A DNA stretch of 64,000 nucleotides from Emergomyces orientalis. Taxonomy: Eukaryota > Ascomycota > Eurotiomycetes > Onygenales > Ajellomycetaceae. This document shows positions 23,924-35,696 of the stretch, piece after piece. The stretch lies in contig MOWL01000024.1 in NCBI GenBank assembly GCA_002110485.1, positions 62,001-126,000 on the forward strand. Direction: 5' to 3'. The translations under genes and the position numbers were made by a program. Under the pieces are notes generated by a model. The model worked only from the letters and a program-made list of their open reading frames with translations, was not told where the DNA came from and searched no databases. Within the stretch, counting starts at the first letter, position 1, and each line of letters begins with the position of its first letter.

Positions 23924-26358
23924 ATGGGTGCTGAAATTACTCACCATAACGAACTGACAGAGAATTTCGAGGTGGATTTTGTCGTGCTCTACCGCTTCAC
24001 CAACGTTGGTTCGTGCTGATATATATACCAGTCTCTCCTATTAATAAAAGAAATCCACAGCTGACAGAGTGTAGATAAAAATGAAGCTAAAGAGCAGTTC
24101 AAGAAGCTCATCCGAGCCCTTTCCAATGTGGGTCTCCAGACAGAAGTGCGCCCCGGAACAGACCAGAGCCTTCTTGTATTCGTGAAGGCCCAGGAGAAAT
24201 ACCTGTGTAAAGCTATATATCGATCCAGGTACGTCAGTGTTCTGACATATAATATATTGTTGTTTTAATTAATTTTGACTTGCCCGCGCATAGGGTACGG
24301 GACTGGCTGCATGGTGTGCGCCATTCACAGCCAGACCCAAATGTGAAAGGCTCATGCAGCCCCGAGACGGACGCAGAACGGCTACTCAACGTCTACAATA
24401 TGATCACCTCGCCCACTAACGAAGGTGGCGCGGGAATCACTCCCAAGCATGGCGAATGGGATCATGTAGAATCGGTGTTCCCGTTACATGACAAGCTCCT
24501 CAACAAAACATGGATAAAAGCCTGGACGAGCAAAACATTCCTTACAGCGGATGACCTCGATCAAATCCGGAACCACCATGGTGAAAAGATCGGCTTCTAC
24601 TTCGCCTTCTTGCAGTCGTATTTCTCATTCCTCATCTTTCCTGCCGCCTTCGGTGTTGCGTGCTGGGTTCTCCTGGGCCATTTCTCCATCATCTATGCGA
24701 TCGTGAACTGTCTTTCATGTGTCGTGTTTGCGGAGATGTGGAAACGGCAGGAAAGCGATCTGCGGATTCGCTGGCAGGTGAAAAACGTTTCCGAAATCCG
24801 CACCAAGAGACGGGAGTTTAAGTACCTGTCGAAATCCGTTGATCCCGCTACTGGCGAGGAATCGCTGGTTTTCCCGTCAACCACGCGGCTAGGCAGACAG
24901 CTTCTCCAAGCACCGTTTGCCATTGTGGCAGTTCTTGCATTGGGCACCTTGATAGCTACGTGTTTCGCGATTGAGATATTTATTTCCGAAGTCTACGCGG
25001 GGCCCTTCAAGTCATATCTAGTGTTCATCCCAACCATCTTGCTCTCTCTATTTGTCCCCACCATCTCCGCCATTTTAACTAACATCGCCAAGCGACTCAC
25101 CGACTACGAAAACTATGAGACGCAGGACAGCTACGACGTGGCGCTAACACATAAAATCTTCGTCCTGAATTTCATCACATCCTACCTCCCTATCCTCCTC
25201 ACAGCCTTCGTCTACGTCCCATTCGGCAGGGTGATAGTGCCGTACCTCGACGTATTCCACTTAACTGTCAACCCATTCGCAGCAGAAACAGCAGCATCAG
25301 ACAAGGACCAGCTGCAGAAGACCGCAACGGCCTTCCGGATCAACCCATCCCGGCTCCGGAAGCAAGTCATTTACTTCACCGTCACCGCACAGATTGTCAA
25401 CCAGGGCCTTGAAATCGTCCTGCCATATGCCAAACGCAAGCTCACCCGCAAGTACCAGGAATACACGGAGGAAAAAGCCAAGTCCAAGAAAAACAGCGGC
25501 TCGACCACCCCTGAAGAAGCAGCAGCAACCTCTGCCACATCTGCCGCTATCCTAGAAGACGCCCCCAACGAATCCGACTTCCTCACCCGCGTCCGCGACG
25601 AGGCGAAACTCACTGAATACGACGTGTCCGCCGACTTCCGCGAAATGTGCGTGCAATTCGGCTACCTCTCCCTCTTCTCCGTCGTCTGGCCACTCGTCCC
25701 TCTCTCTTTCCTCATAAACAACTGGATCGAGCTGCGCTCCGACTTTGTCAAGATCTGCATCGAATGCCGGCGTCCCGTTCCCTTCCGGTCCGACAGCATC
25801 GGCTCCTGGGTACAATCGATCGAATTCCTTGCATGGCTGGGCAGCATCACCAACGCAGCGTTGGTATATATGTTCTCCAACGACGGCGTGGGACCGGACG
25901 GTAGCCCTTCACAGATTACCGGGTGGGTACTACTGCTCATCATATTCTTCTCAGAGCATATATACCTCGTCATGCGGCTGGTGGTGCAAGTGGCGATATC
26001 CAAGATTGAGACACCAGCAACGCGCCAGGAACGTGTGGCACGGTATCTAGTCCGGAAGCAGTATTTCGACGCAACGCTGGCACGGGAAAAGCGAGACAGC
26101 GCGGCGGATGCGGATGCGGATGCCGATCACGATGTGGCTGCCCACGTACATACGTCTCAGCGTGGTGGACAGGGTGAGACAACAAGAATCACGCGGGAGT
26201 CGCTAGAGGAGGATGCGCGACGGATGAGCCAGCATGATTCGTCGCGGGGGGATGTGTTCTGGAACCGTCAGCGGGGTGCGTGGGAGGTGAGCGTTGTTGG
26301 GGAGGGGATTATTGAGGCGGAGTTGAAGACTGGGGTGGGGGAGAAGAAGGTGCAGTAG
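23924..26358 (+). CDS. ist2: TMEM16/anoctamin family protein (Ist2-like)
   Basis: A multi-pass membrane protein. Fungal TMEM16 proteins are calcium-activated lipid scramblases and/or ER-plasma membrane tethers. Three exons, 23924-24008, 24075-24228 and 24294-26358, give 767 aa. The cytosolic N-terminal domain runs to about residue 175, followed by about ten membrane helices. The six calcium-site residues of the family are all visible: N448 and E452 (NQGLE), D526 and E529 (DFRE), and E558 and D562 (NNWIELRSD). The C-terminus is a charged, low-complexity tail with an Asp-Ala repeat (ADADADADHD). A long basic tail that binds the plasma membrane is the tethering feature of yeast Ist2; here the tail is shorter and mixed in charge, so scramblase activity is the likelier role (inference). 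Confidence 0.88.
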
Positions 26359-26836
26359 TGATATAGAACCGTTTAGCTTTTATAATCGTGAGGAGTTAAA
26401 AAGGAGATTTGTGGTTGGTGGGGATGTTTGTGTCTCTTGTTGAAATTTTTCGGTGATTTTCAGCTTTCCATAGCTATCCGAGCATGTAATGGAGATGTTG
26501 GTGCGTGTGTTTCATATTTTCCTAGTCGCACTTAGTATTCCTTCCCCTTGATTCCCCCTTTTCTTTTCTTGTTTTTCTTTTTTTTTCCTTATTTTTCTCT
26601 GTTTGTTGTTTCTTTAAGTATCATTTATCGTCACACATATCTGTAGCTAGTTGTTACTAAATGATTTCGGGTCTATTCATCTACATATCCAACCCAGTGG
26701 CGATGGAGACCAGAGTATCAATAACCACTCCCCGCCCACAACAAGAGAACCGGCATCATCAAAAAGTACAACTATCAATTCCCCCAATAACCTATAAGTA
26801 AACATTGGGATATAAAAAAATAAAAAGAAACAAAGA
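26359..26836. other. 3' region of the TMEM16 gene
   Basis: Pyrimidine-rich stretch near 26540-26610, then AT-rich sequence up to the tRNA. No gene seen. Confidence 0.5.
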
Positions 26837-26908
26837 TAGCATGTCTTGGTTTCGATCCAAGGTCCTCCGGGTTATGAGCCCGGCGCGCTTCCGCTGCGCC
26901 AACATGCT
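26837..26908 (-). tRNA. tRNA-Met (CAU), elongator type
   Basis: On the minus strand the 7-bp acceptor AGCATGT pairs perfectly with ACATGCT. The D arm has GCGC paired with GCGC, the anticodon stem CCGGG/CCCGG encloses the loop CTCATAA with anticodon CAT, and the T arm is CTTGG-ATCGAAA-CCAAG. The discriminator base is A. No intron. The T loop and stem do not look like an initiator tRNA. Confidence 0.9.
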
Positions 26909-27903
26909 TGGCTTGTGATGAGAAATAGCGGAGTTAGAGGATCAATTACCTAATAATGGGTAATGTCTTAGTCAGCTGATGTCATGCAGAGTCTGGATGT
27001 CGAAATAACAGGGATAAAAAGGAAGACGGAGCAGAGCAGAGCAGGGATCCATCTCTCCCAGCAGTACTCCGTATTTGTCATGGTGGTTGATTAAAACAGG
27101 ACTTTTCATAGAACCTTAGTAGCGACTGATAGAGTGATGGATTTAAGGGTGCCATTCATATCCCCGTATATACACTCACTAAGACAGGTCGTGATAAATA
27201 TTTTCTTTCGCCCCGTCGTCAGCAGTATTAAAGTCCATCACTCTGTCTACACGCAAGTGAGTCGGGCATATATAATAGACTTATCTCCGGGGATCCGGGG
27301 ATCCCGGGATACTCAATATTATAATAAATTATTCCCGCCCCCTGCGAACTACTCCATCCCGTCGGAGGTTGAGAGGAGTGAGTACTCCGTACTCCGTACA
27401 AGTATCAAAAAATACCACTCGGAGCCTCGGAGTTGGTGGCAGGATGTATTTGTCAGCCGCCTGGTGCTGAGTAATGTTCCCATTTCCCAATCCGGCAACG
27501 CCAATCCCCCCAAAAATCCCTTAATCATCCATGATTCATCCGCTGCTGACTGATCCATCCTCCTCTTCTTCTATACAACATCCATCAGATACCAGTTAAT
27601 TCAGTTCATTTATTCAGTTCAGTTATTCAAGTTGAGATATTCAGATATCCAGGATACCGGGTGAGAGACAGAGCCAGAGCCACAGACCAGACTCAGTGAC
27701 CAGAAAATAACTTAAACAACGTACTCTCTTTCACTACTGGCGATTTCCCCTTCTCCCCCATTTTGCTGACTACCCCCCCCCCCGATTAAATAACACCTTA
27801 CTCATCTCCTTCGCGCTCCTCGTCCTCGCTCTCGTCGTCCATTTGCCACTTCCCCGTGTATACTTAATTTTTTTGTATACTTCCCATCGTCTGTATATAT
27901 ACT
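26909..27903. other. Upstream region of kapC
   Basis: About 1 kb with no supported gene. It contains a repeated GGGGATCC motif near 27290-27310 and a C-run at 27774-27783, and probably the kapC promoter and 5' UTR. Confidence 0.5.
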
Positions 27904-27986
27904 ATGACCCTGCAGCACGCGCTAGCTCCCGCGCCGCATCCCCAAATGCAAGACCTCAAGAACCAGGTCCAGGTATGAATTCGTCC

Positions 27987-28017
<31 letters not shown>

Positions 28018-29234
28018 CTTCTTCCACTTTCTACAACAATATTTTATTTTAAATTAACTGACTCTTCCTTTTCCAGGACCATGCCGATCAGGGTGAGAAT
28101 CATCCTCTATCCACTTTCAAGGTTTATATATATTTATATATCTTACATCTCATATAACTAAACTGTTACAGTCCTCCACGACCAGCTCCTGGCTGCCCAA
28201 GCCCAACATCTCCATCAATCCCAATCCCATCCCCACGCTCACTCTCACGCCCACCACGCCCCTCCTCCGCCCCGTCCCACCCCCGGCGCATCGGCTGCTT
28301 CGACGCGCGACCAGAACAATAATACCAATAACACCAATAACGCCAATATCACCATCGACCCTGCCATCGCGGGACCCTCCGCCATGATCCATTCTCCTCC
28401 AACGGGACAACCTACTACAACTATAAATACAGGCCAAGGCCAGGTTCAAGGCCAAGTTCAAGGATCCCCGGACCTCTCCATGGAAGACCACACAGACGGG
28501 CGCAAAACATATGGCAAACGCGAATTGTCCACCTCCAAACGCGCCGCACAGAATCGGGCTGCTCAGGTATACCCTACCCTTACCTCTCTCTTACCTCAAA
28601 TTCGCGACGCGACTAATATTTTGTGAATGTTAAAAAATATATATAGAGAGCCTTCCGCCAACGCAAAGAAGGCTACATCCGCAAACTCGAAGAACAAGTA
28701 AAGGACTACGAACTGCTCGTCGAAAACTACAAAGCCATCCAGGCCGAAAATTACCAGTTGCGCGAATACATCATCTCCCTCCAATCGCGCCTCATCGATT
28801 CTCAGAACGAGGTCCCCGAGCTACCAGGTAATATTGACCTGTCGCAGCCGCGGAACGACCCGCCTGCGCCTGCCATTACTACCTCTGCTGGTGGCGCTGG
28901 TGGCGCTGGTGGCGCAGGGGCTGGGGGAAATGTAGGAGGCGACCAGCAGCAGCCGGAAGTTAACGCGTTGAATCGCATTGCTGTCGCTGGGTTGGGGATG
29001 CGGAAGCATCAGCATGAGGAGGCGGCGTTTTTGGGCAATACTACCACCACCAATCCCACCAATAACGCGAATAATGCAAATAATGCGAATGCGAATATGA
29101 ATAATGGGAATAATGGGAATGCGAATGCGAATGTGGCGGACTCGCCGTCGAAGAGAATGCGGTTTGATGGGCTGCCCGATGTTGGCATGGGGGTTGGGAT
29201 GGGGGATGGTGTGAAGGGTGATGTCTCGTCGTGA
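27904..29234 (+). CDS. kapC: bZIP transcription factor KapC
   Basis: A nuclear bZIP regulator; the Aspergillus orthologue is annotated as putative transcription factor kapC. Four exons, 27904-27972, 28077-28092 (16 nt), 28172-28566 and 28647-29234, give 355 aa. The N-terminal region has a conserved DHADQVLHDQLLAAQ block, then His- and Pro-rich and Asn-rich low complexity. The basic region is at about residues 150-168 (SKRAAQNRAAQRAFRQRKE, the Yap/Pap1 type with N156 and R164), followed by a leucine zipper to about residue 205. The downstream block SQNEVPELPGNIDLSQP is diagnostic of KapC. The C-terminus has Gly-Ala and Asn-Ala repeats. It is longer than Aspergillus KapC mainly through low-complexity insertions. 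Confidence 0.92.
27988..28025 (+). repeat. (TTC)n microsatellite in kapC intron 1
   Basis: About twelve tandem TTC units lie a few bases after the first donor site of kapC. Such tracts vary in length between strains. Confidence 0.9.
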
Positions 29235-30913
29235 CCGTGACCCCCCTGACGCGTTTAATGGGAGGGATTGATTGATAAATCAATGTGTGGTTTTGTTGTT
29301 GTTGTTATTTGATGCGGTGGATTATGCACGAAATGGATCGAGAATCGGATGGAAGAAAAAAAAGGAGGGAAGCCTGAAGGAATAAATGACGAAAACGAGA
29401 CACTTCCCCCATCCCCGCCCTAGTTTATGTTTATCGCAGCATGTGGTATTCCCACAAAATATATGTTTCCCCATCCGCATCCCCCTGCCTGTTACTCGTT
29501 ATCCCCTTTCTGGCGTTCGGATTGTTTTCTAGTTTCTTTCTTGTTCTCACCTCTGATCTGGTCTGGTCGCGTGCCCCCGCTCCCCCCTCTCCCCCCTTCC
29601 TACCCTACGCTTTCCAATTGATCTTATCCATCCTCCACCCCCCATCTCATCCGGATCGAAAAAGGAAAAAAAAAAATTCGCTTCTATTTCGTTTCCTTTC
29701 CTTCATTTTTATTTTCTAATTTCTTTTACCCTTGGTATCCCGTTACCAGTATCTGTTACTGTTAGGCCCCCCCTCTCTTCCCCGGTCCCAATAATCTTGC
29801 TCTGGGTGGTTTTCTTTTTCTTCTGTTAACCTGGGTTCTGTTTGCTTTGTTTTCTTCCATTCCGTTCCGTACTGCCTGTTCTGTCTATCTGTATGTATGT
29901 AGCTGCCAGTCTGATCCCCTGTCTGATCCGATCCGGCCTGCTCTGGAGTGTGGGAAAGGGGCTGGGGGCGTCTAGTGTGGCGTTTGGTGGCAATATCTTA
30001 TTATTTTTATTTTCTAATCTGTTACGGAGTATTTTATTTAGCTCTTATACTGTTAATCTGTTATTTTATTTTTTCATTCTTTTTTTTTCATTTTTCTTAA
30101 ATTATTATTATTATCACCCTGCGCTTGTGGTTTAATGCGGTTTGAATTTCACTGATATTCTCTGTATCTTGGGCTTTCAATTTTTTGTTTTAACTCCAAA
30201 TGGGCTCGGTTTTGCGAGACAGTGTGTCGGTAGGTGATGATGACCTGGTTACTTCTTGTATATGATTAGTTGATCGCAGTGTCAAAGGGGGGTTGAGGCA
30301 AAAATTGATTTATTTATACTTCGACGTATTGTACATGTACTTTGATCGTTCGGTTTCTCTTTTCCTGTACGCTGCAGAGTAGGCGTTCACGCGCATGCCG
30401 GGTGGTGGATGTTGGGATTGAAAGGGGGTGAGTGTATGGAGAAACTACCCACTGTGTGTGTGATGATGCCAGCCAAGAGTAAGATAAAAAGAAAAGGAGA
30501 TATGAAAAGGAGACAGCGATCTGAATAGCAAATATTCCACGGGTAAGACTTACTATGTGAGTTGTAAAATCTGTCAATTCAATCTCCTTTACATCAATCG
30601 GAGTTTGCAAAACCGATGAAGTGTGTTTATATATATATAGATAGATATGCCTTGCAGCTGCTCCCATTCTTTGAAGCCGATTGACAAGGGTAAGCAAGCG
30701 TCCTAACTTGAACCAGATTAATTTAATTAGAAAAAAAAAAAAAAAAAAAAAAAAAAAACCAATGTAGAAAAATGATGTGAAAATCATCGCATTTCAATTC
30801 ATATAGTTATCGGCCCAATTTTTAAGATTGAATCCCATCCCATCCATCCCATACTCCATCCAGTCATCCGAAATCATGTCAAATCACAATACAAAAGAAG
30901 ACAAATAACGAGT
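29235..30913. other. Convergent intergenic region between kapC and arp5
   Basis: About 1.7 kb without a supported gene. A strongly pyrimidine-rich plus-strand tract runs from roughly 29420 to 29880, and a 28-A run lies at 30731-30758. Confidence 0.5.
30731..30758 (+). repeat. Poly(A) homopolymer run, 28 nt
   Basis: Twenty-eight consecutive A. No reverse-transcribed element is recognisable next to it, so I treat it as a simple repeat. Confidence 0.9.
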
Positions 30914-33536
30914 CTACATACACCCCGCATTCCCCAAATTATGTTCCTAATCACATCAGCCTTATTAGCATTTTGATCATAAATCACCACCCCATAAACA
31001 AACGAGAAAGGAAAAAATAATACATACCTTAATATATTCTCCCCCCTTTTCCAACCACTCCTGCCTACTAACAGCCGCACTCTTAAACTCACTACTACCC
31101 GCCCACTCCGCCGCACCCCTCCATGCATCCAACACCACATCCCCAGCCCTCCTAAGCTTCAACACCGGCCCCATCTCCACGGGCAACACCGTCCGAAACT
31201 CCTTCGCAAACCTTTCCTCAAACCCCTTAAACAGCGAATTGCCCCCCGTAACAAAAACATCCCTCAACAGCCGCGACTGCTCCTCCGCCAACGAAAACCG
31301 CTGGTTAACAATATCCGCTGCAATCTCTACAAGGCCCCCTTGATCCAGCCCCGCAATCGCCGATGGCTGGAATACAACTTCGGGAACCCGTATCCGCTCA
31401 ACGTTGAGATGTAGCTGGTGCGCCTCGCGCGTGCTCTCCGGGTCAAACGGCCAGGGCCCCCGCAGGAACATATGGATCATGCTTTTTGTCCAATCCGACT
31501 GGGCGTCAAGGGTATGATTCTCCGTGAAGAGCGGGTCATGCTGCAGTAGTTGCTGTTCTATCGCGCGGAGTTGGGCGGGGATGTCCAGTTCGTCATTATC
31601 GTCGTCATCGGAGGCGGCGCCTGCTGCGTCCGGGCCAGTGGCAACGGTGCGGTAGACGCGCCAGTCGTCGTCGTTGGCACCGAAGGTGTCGTCATCGGGT
31701 CCGCGCCGGCGTTTCTTGGTGGGTGTGTCGGAGGCGAGGTTTGCGAGGGTTTTCATGCGCATTTGGCTTGCGAGGGATTTGCGGTTGCCTAAGTCGGCTT
31801 TTAGGCGTTCTTTTTCTTTAAGTTTTTGGAGGAGGGTCTGTGTACGGTTAGATTATGATTTTATCAAGCGACATGGGAAATAGGTGGTTACCTCGCGAGC
31901 CTGCCTGCGCTCCTCGATCCACTCGTCAAAGTTGTTTTCGCGCTTTTCATTATCCAGCCGCTCCTCCTCGGCTTGCCGCGCCTTCTCCATCTCCTTCTCC
32001 GCCTTGGCGCGCTGCCGCGCTTCGATGTTCGATTTCATAAGTCGCTGGTGGCGCTTCTCTTTTATACCAGCTTCGTCGAGCTCTTCGTCGGGCACGTCTA
32101 GCAGCGGGAAGGTGGCTTCTTCCTGTTCTTCAGTCTCCTCATTACCCAGGTCTTTGTTGCGGGATTTTTTGATGGACTTCTCGAGTTCGCGTATCGTGCG
32201 TTCTAAATGTGCTTCATCTTTCATATCTTCCGCGTCGAGGATACGTTTGACTTCCTTTTTCGATTCGGACGCGAGTCCCTGCTGTAAGTCTTTGTAATAT
32301 TCCAGTTCCTGTTCCTTTTTCATCAGCTTCTCCAGCCGCATTTTCGCAGCCTGCTCCTGCAGCCGTCTGCCGCTTTCCTTTTTCCTCTCTGCGATTCTCG
32401 CCAGCTCTTCTTCCGTCTTCTCCACGACAACATGTTCTGTAAACGGGTATTGGATGACACGGTCCCGATCTTCCAGTCCAGTCCAATCAAGATATCCAGA
32501 GAGTTCTTGGTCGTAGTCTGTCGAAACATAGCAGTGTTCATGGATCAGTTGCGTCATTTGATGTTCCGTCATGCGGTCAGGGAATGTAGGGTATTTCAGT
32601 TTTAGTAGCTTCATCATGTAGTCGGCCGCCTGTTGGCCACCCCAGTTCAATCGTGTGGAATTCGACAGGAGCGCTTTGGAGTTCAGAACGGGGATGACGT
32701 GCGTAGAGGAGTGGGAGGAGGAAATCACCAGCCCGTCGGTTCCCCGGTTGTATCGGTATGAGAACAGTGAGTCAATGCCGTAGGCGACCGAGGGGGCAGA
32801 ATAGCATTCGAATAGAATCTCATTCATCACTATTACCGTTAGACGACACACACACGCACACACACATAAATATATAATTATATATATGTATATTAAAATA
32901 AAATAAAAAAGAAATAGGAAACATACTTTTCCTCGAATAGCCCAGGTTAGCTACAGGTTCTGTTAGAACGATTGGTCTGTCAACACCGCCATTCGCCCCG
33001 TCCACCCCGAGCTTCAGGAATATATAATCCAGCACGCCTTCCATAACGTCCCAGTTGCCAACAATGTTTGTTCCCGGGTCGAAAGCATTCCGCACCTGAC
33101 CGCGCGTGGTCGCATCGACATAGGCATCGTATCCCGCGAAGTGACATGTCCGGTTGAACTTGCGATCGCGGTACTTGGCCATGACAGGGGGAATGATGAA
33201 TCGGGGGGTTTTGTCAAAGGACCAACCCGCTTTGACGAGGTGGGAACCTAAGCAGAGGGAAAAGAAAAAATATATACATATCAGTAAAGTAGTTCGAGCC
33301 AGATTTACAGAAGGGGGAATAAAAAACGAGCTATGTATACCATTGTCGATCACTATGGCGCTGGAGCTTGCCGTGTCTCGACTCTGTTCATAGCCCTCTG
33401 GCTGCGGGGGGATGTAGCCCTTGAACGGCGGCTCTTGGATGGGATAAAGCTTAGGTAGCGGTTTAGGGTCATTTCTCTGAAAAATATCAGCCGCCGTTCG
33501 AGGGGCGGCAAGGAGGCGGGTGGAAGTAATAGTCAT
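30914..33536 (-). CDS. arp5: Actin-related protein Arp5 (INO80 complex)
   Basis: A subunit of the INO80 nucleosome remodeler; with Ies6 it forms the module that couples ATP hydrolysis to nucleosome sliding. Five exons on the minus strand: 33536-33341, 33247-32927, 32829-31892, 31837-31028, 30946-30914, giving 765 aa. Actin-fold blocks include AIVIDNGSHLVKAGW, FDPGTNIVGNWDVMEGVLDY, IVLTEPVANLGYSRKMMNE and the C-terminal DVFVTGGNSLFKGFEERF. A highly charged coiled-coil insertion (about residues 310-500) splits the actin fold, as is typical of Arp5. The last exon adds only eleven codons (EHNLGNAGCM and stop), and the splice continues EWLEKGGEYIK correctly. Confidence 0.9.
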
Positions 33537-34182
33537 TGCGACTGAGAAGAATGATGCCGTGGAGATGATTTGCGGAGGATGGAGCTCTCATGCGGAGGTC
33601 TAGCTAGCTTTGAGAGGCGAGGTGGAGGCGCATTGTTAGGGATGGGGTTGCTAGGGAATGATCTGGTAAGGTTTAAAAAAAGGTAATAGCTAATTTTAAT
33701 ATTGATGTGTGTTGGAGTGGTTGATCCGACGTTGAAATGAATGGCAAAATGAAATGAATGAAGTTGAAGTTGAAGTTTGTGAGGCGGCGGTTTCTTTCTT
33801 GTGCTGTTTGGGCTAAATACAACAGGCAAATATGAGATATTCATCTTCGCCAACGCCACTCCGTAGATACATTAATAACATAAGTATATTTAACTATATG
33901 GATGAATAGCTAAATATCACCCATCTACGACTATAACACTTTTCTCCATCCCAGATACATAATAATTTGCTATGCATTTGGCTGAGAATATGGAGGTAGA
34001 AAACAGAAGAAAAGGCCCGAATTTCGATGCTGTATGCATTTGGCTAAAAAAAAAGTAGTAAATCCCAACTATCCCAATTCCGTAAAGCCATTGTCGCATT
34101 AATATATAGTAGTTACATATCAAATCATCAAATAAATCAACAAAATAGAAATAAAAGCCCATGTACCACAAGTCTATCAAGC
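33537..34182. other. Intergenic region between arp5 and dad4
   Basis: Holds the arp5 promoter and the dad4 3' end. No supported gene. Confidence 0.5.
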
Positions 34183-34712
34183 CTACGTCGACTCCTTCAA
34201 CTCCTCCATAGCTACACATAAAAGAGTAGATATTAGCACAGTCCAGAGTTCGATAAAAACAAGTTCATAAAGAGGGAATGCACACACCTTCGAGGTGAAA
34301 AAGCACATTGGATTGATAATTCTTAAACATCTGCGCGACCAGCTCAACGTTCATATTTTGCACGTTGACTTCCTACTCATCCACAATCATTATTAGTCTA
34401 ATTAACCCTCTTCTCAAATAATAACGAGGTGTATACATACCTGCAGACTTTTATTCAACACCATAACCGCCTCGTTGAGTTTCTCCTGCAAAGCAAAGCC
34501 ACACAAGATATTAGGAGCTATATGCATACATTCCATACATTCCGCCCGTGAAGAGACTATGTAATGCATGATGAGAGACATAGAGACATACGACATTAGA
34601 AATGATGCGAGAAAGCAGAAGGCTCTGCTGGTGTTCGTGGGGGCTCTCCTGGATTATAGTTAGTAGGGGCAACTAGAATACAAAAGAGAGGAGGGGGGGT
34701 GTGTGGTACCAT
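34183..34712 (-). CDS. dad4: DASH complex subunit Dad4
   Basis: A small kinetochore protein of the DASH/Dam1 ring, which links chromosomes to microtubules. Five exons on the minus strand, 34712-34710, 34648-34592, 34485-34441, 34372-34288 and 34211-34183, give 72 aa, the normal Dad4 size. The chain reads MESPHEHQQSLLLSRIISNV, EKLNEAVMVLNKSLQ, EVNVQNMNVELVAQMFKNYQ and SNVLFHLEAMEELKEST, matching the family along its whole length. Exon 1 contributes only the ATG, directly followed by the GTACCA donor. Because the coding pieces are tiny, gene finders could easily miss or mis-start it. Confidence 0.92.
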
Positions 34713-35033
34713 GTTTGGTTGTGCTTTGGGGTAGTGTAGGAATATCCTACATCCAAATGAGAAAAAGAATTCCCTAATATTGATAATCCTGGCTTTTCGT
34801 CTTCTCTTCCTCTCTCTCTTCTCCCTTCTCCCTTCTCTCTTCTCTCTACTCAATTTCGTGTTGGTATGGTGGTATGGTTTATAACTTGGTTGATCAAGTC
34901 CTGTTTACCTCGATGTTTGCAACATTGACAAACACAGCCATTCTTCAGTCTTCATTCGCCATTCTCTATTCTATTCTATATCATTTGGTACCATTTTATA
35001 TCATTTTATACACCTCAATTACCATCCACAACC
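34713..35033. promoter_or_regulatory. Shared divergent promoter region of dad4 and ies6
   Basis: The 321 bases between the two ATGs, which face away from each other. It contains a long CT-rich tract (34800-34850). Shared regulation is plausible but not shown. Confidence 0.5.
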
Positions 35034-35696
35034 ATGCCGCCACCCTCCTCCTCCACTGACGACTCCCACCAAAAGCTCCTCGACCAGCTCGACATGGCCC
35101 GCACGCCACGTCCCTTCCGCAACCCCCACTGGAAGCCCTCCGCCCGCCGCAACAAAAACGTAAAACAAATTCTCTCCGAAACCTCGCGCAAGGAAGCCTC
35201 CGTGCTCGCCAGCCAGAACAACTCCGGCGCCTCTACCCCATTTGCCCCCGCGTCTAGTACTACCGTTGCTGCAACCCCGGTAACGGAGAATGGAGACGGT
35301 GTTGGCACACCCATCTCATTACCAACCGCAGCTGCAGGTGCAGGTGCAGGTGCAGCATCACGACCCCCAAACATCGCCCAGGCAGCCCAGAGCCTTTCAA
35401 CCCTCGTTCTGGAGAAAAACTTCCGCACCCTAGCCCAAATGGGAAACGGGATAGGGATGATGGGAAATGGAATGGGCCCAGCAGTAACATATACTAACAT
35501 CGAATCTGCACCCTCACTGCACCCATCGTCTCAAAAGAGATACTGTGATATCACAGGCCTTCCGGCGCCGTATACGGACCCGAAGACGCGGCTGCGCTAT
35601 CATGATAAGGAGGTGTTTGCGGTTGTGAGGTCGTTGGGGCAGGGGGTTGCGGAGAGTTACTTGGAGGTGCGCGGGGCGAATGTTGTGTTGAAGTAG
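35034..35696 (+). CDS. ies6: INO80 subunit Ies6 (YL1-C domain)
   Basis: Partner of Arp5 in the INO80 remodeler. Single exon, 220 aa. The N-terminus has ARTPRPFRNPHWKPSARRNK, a conserved Ies6 block. The middle is low complexity (Ala/Gly run AGAGAGAASR). The C-terminus is a YL1-C domain: KRYCDITGLPAPYTDPKTRL followed by RYHDKEVFAVVRSL. A Cys and the PAPYTDP turn are the usual landmarks. The start is the first ATG, close to the divergent dad4 gene. Length fits the family with its usual variable middle. Confidence 0.92.
   Translation: MPPPSSSTDDSHQKLLDQLDMARTPRPFRNPHWKPSARRNKNVKQILSETSRKEASVLASQNNSGASTPFAPASSTTVAATPVTENGDGVGTPISLPTAAAGAGAGAASRPPNIAQAAQSLSTLVLEKNFRTLAQMGNGIGMMGNGMGPAVTYTNIESAPSLHPSSQKRYCDITGLPAPYTDPKTRLRYHDKEVFAVVRSLGQGVAESYLEVRGANVVLK

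Noticed and set aside
25552..26185. Several antisense open frames within the TMEM16 gene
   Set aside because: Shadows of a GC-rich coding region; the sense frame has the clear family match.
30731..30758. Poly(A) run as the tail of a LINE or processed pseudogene
   Set aside because: No reverse-transcriptase or gene remnant and no target-site duplication could be seen beside it.
30314..30787. 157-codon open frame on the minus strand downstream of arp5
   Set aside because: It begins in the 28-nt homopolymer (poly-Phe) and runs through low-complexity sequence; no domain.
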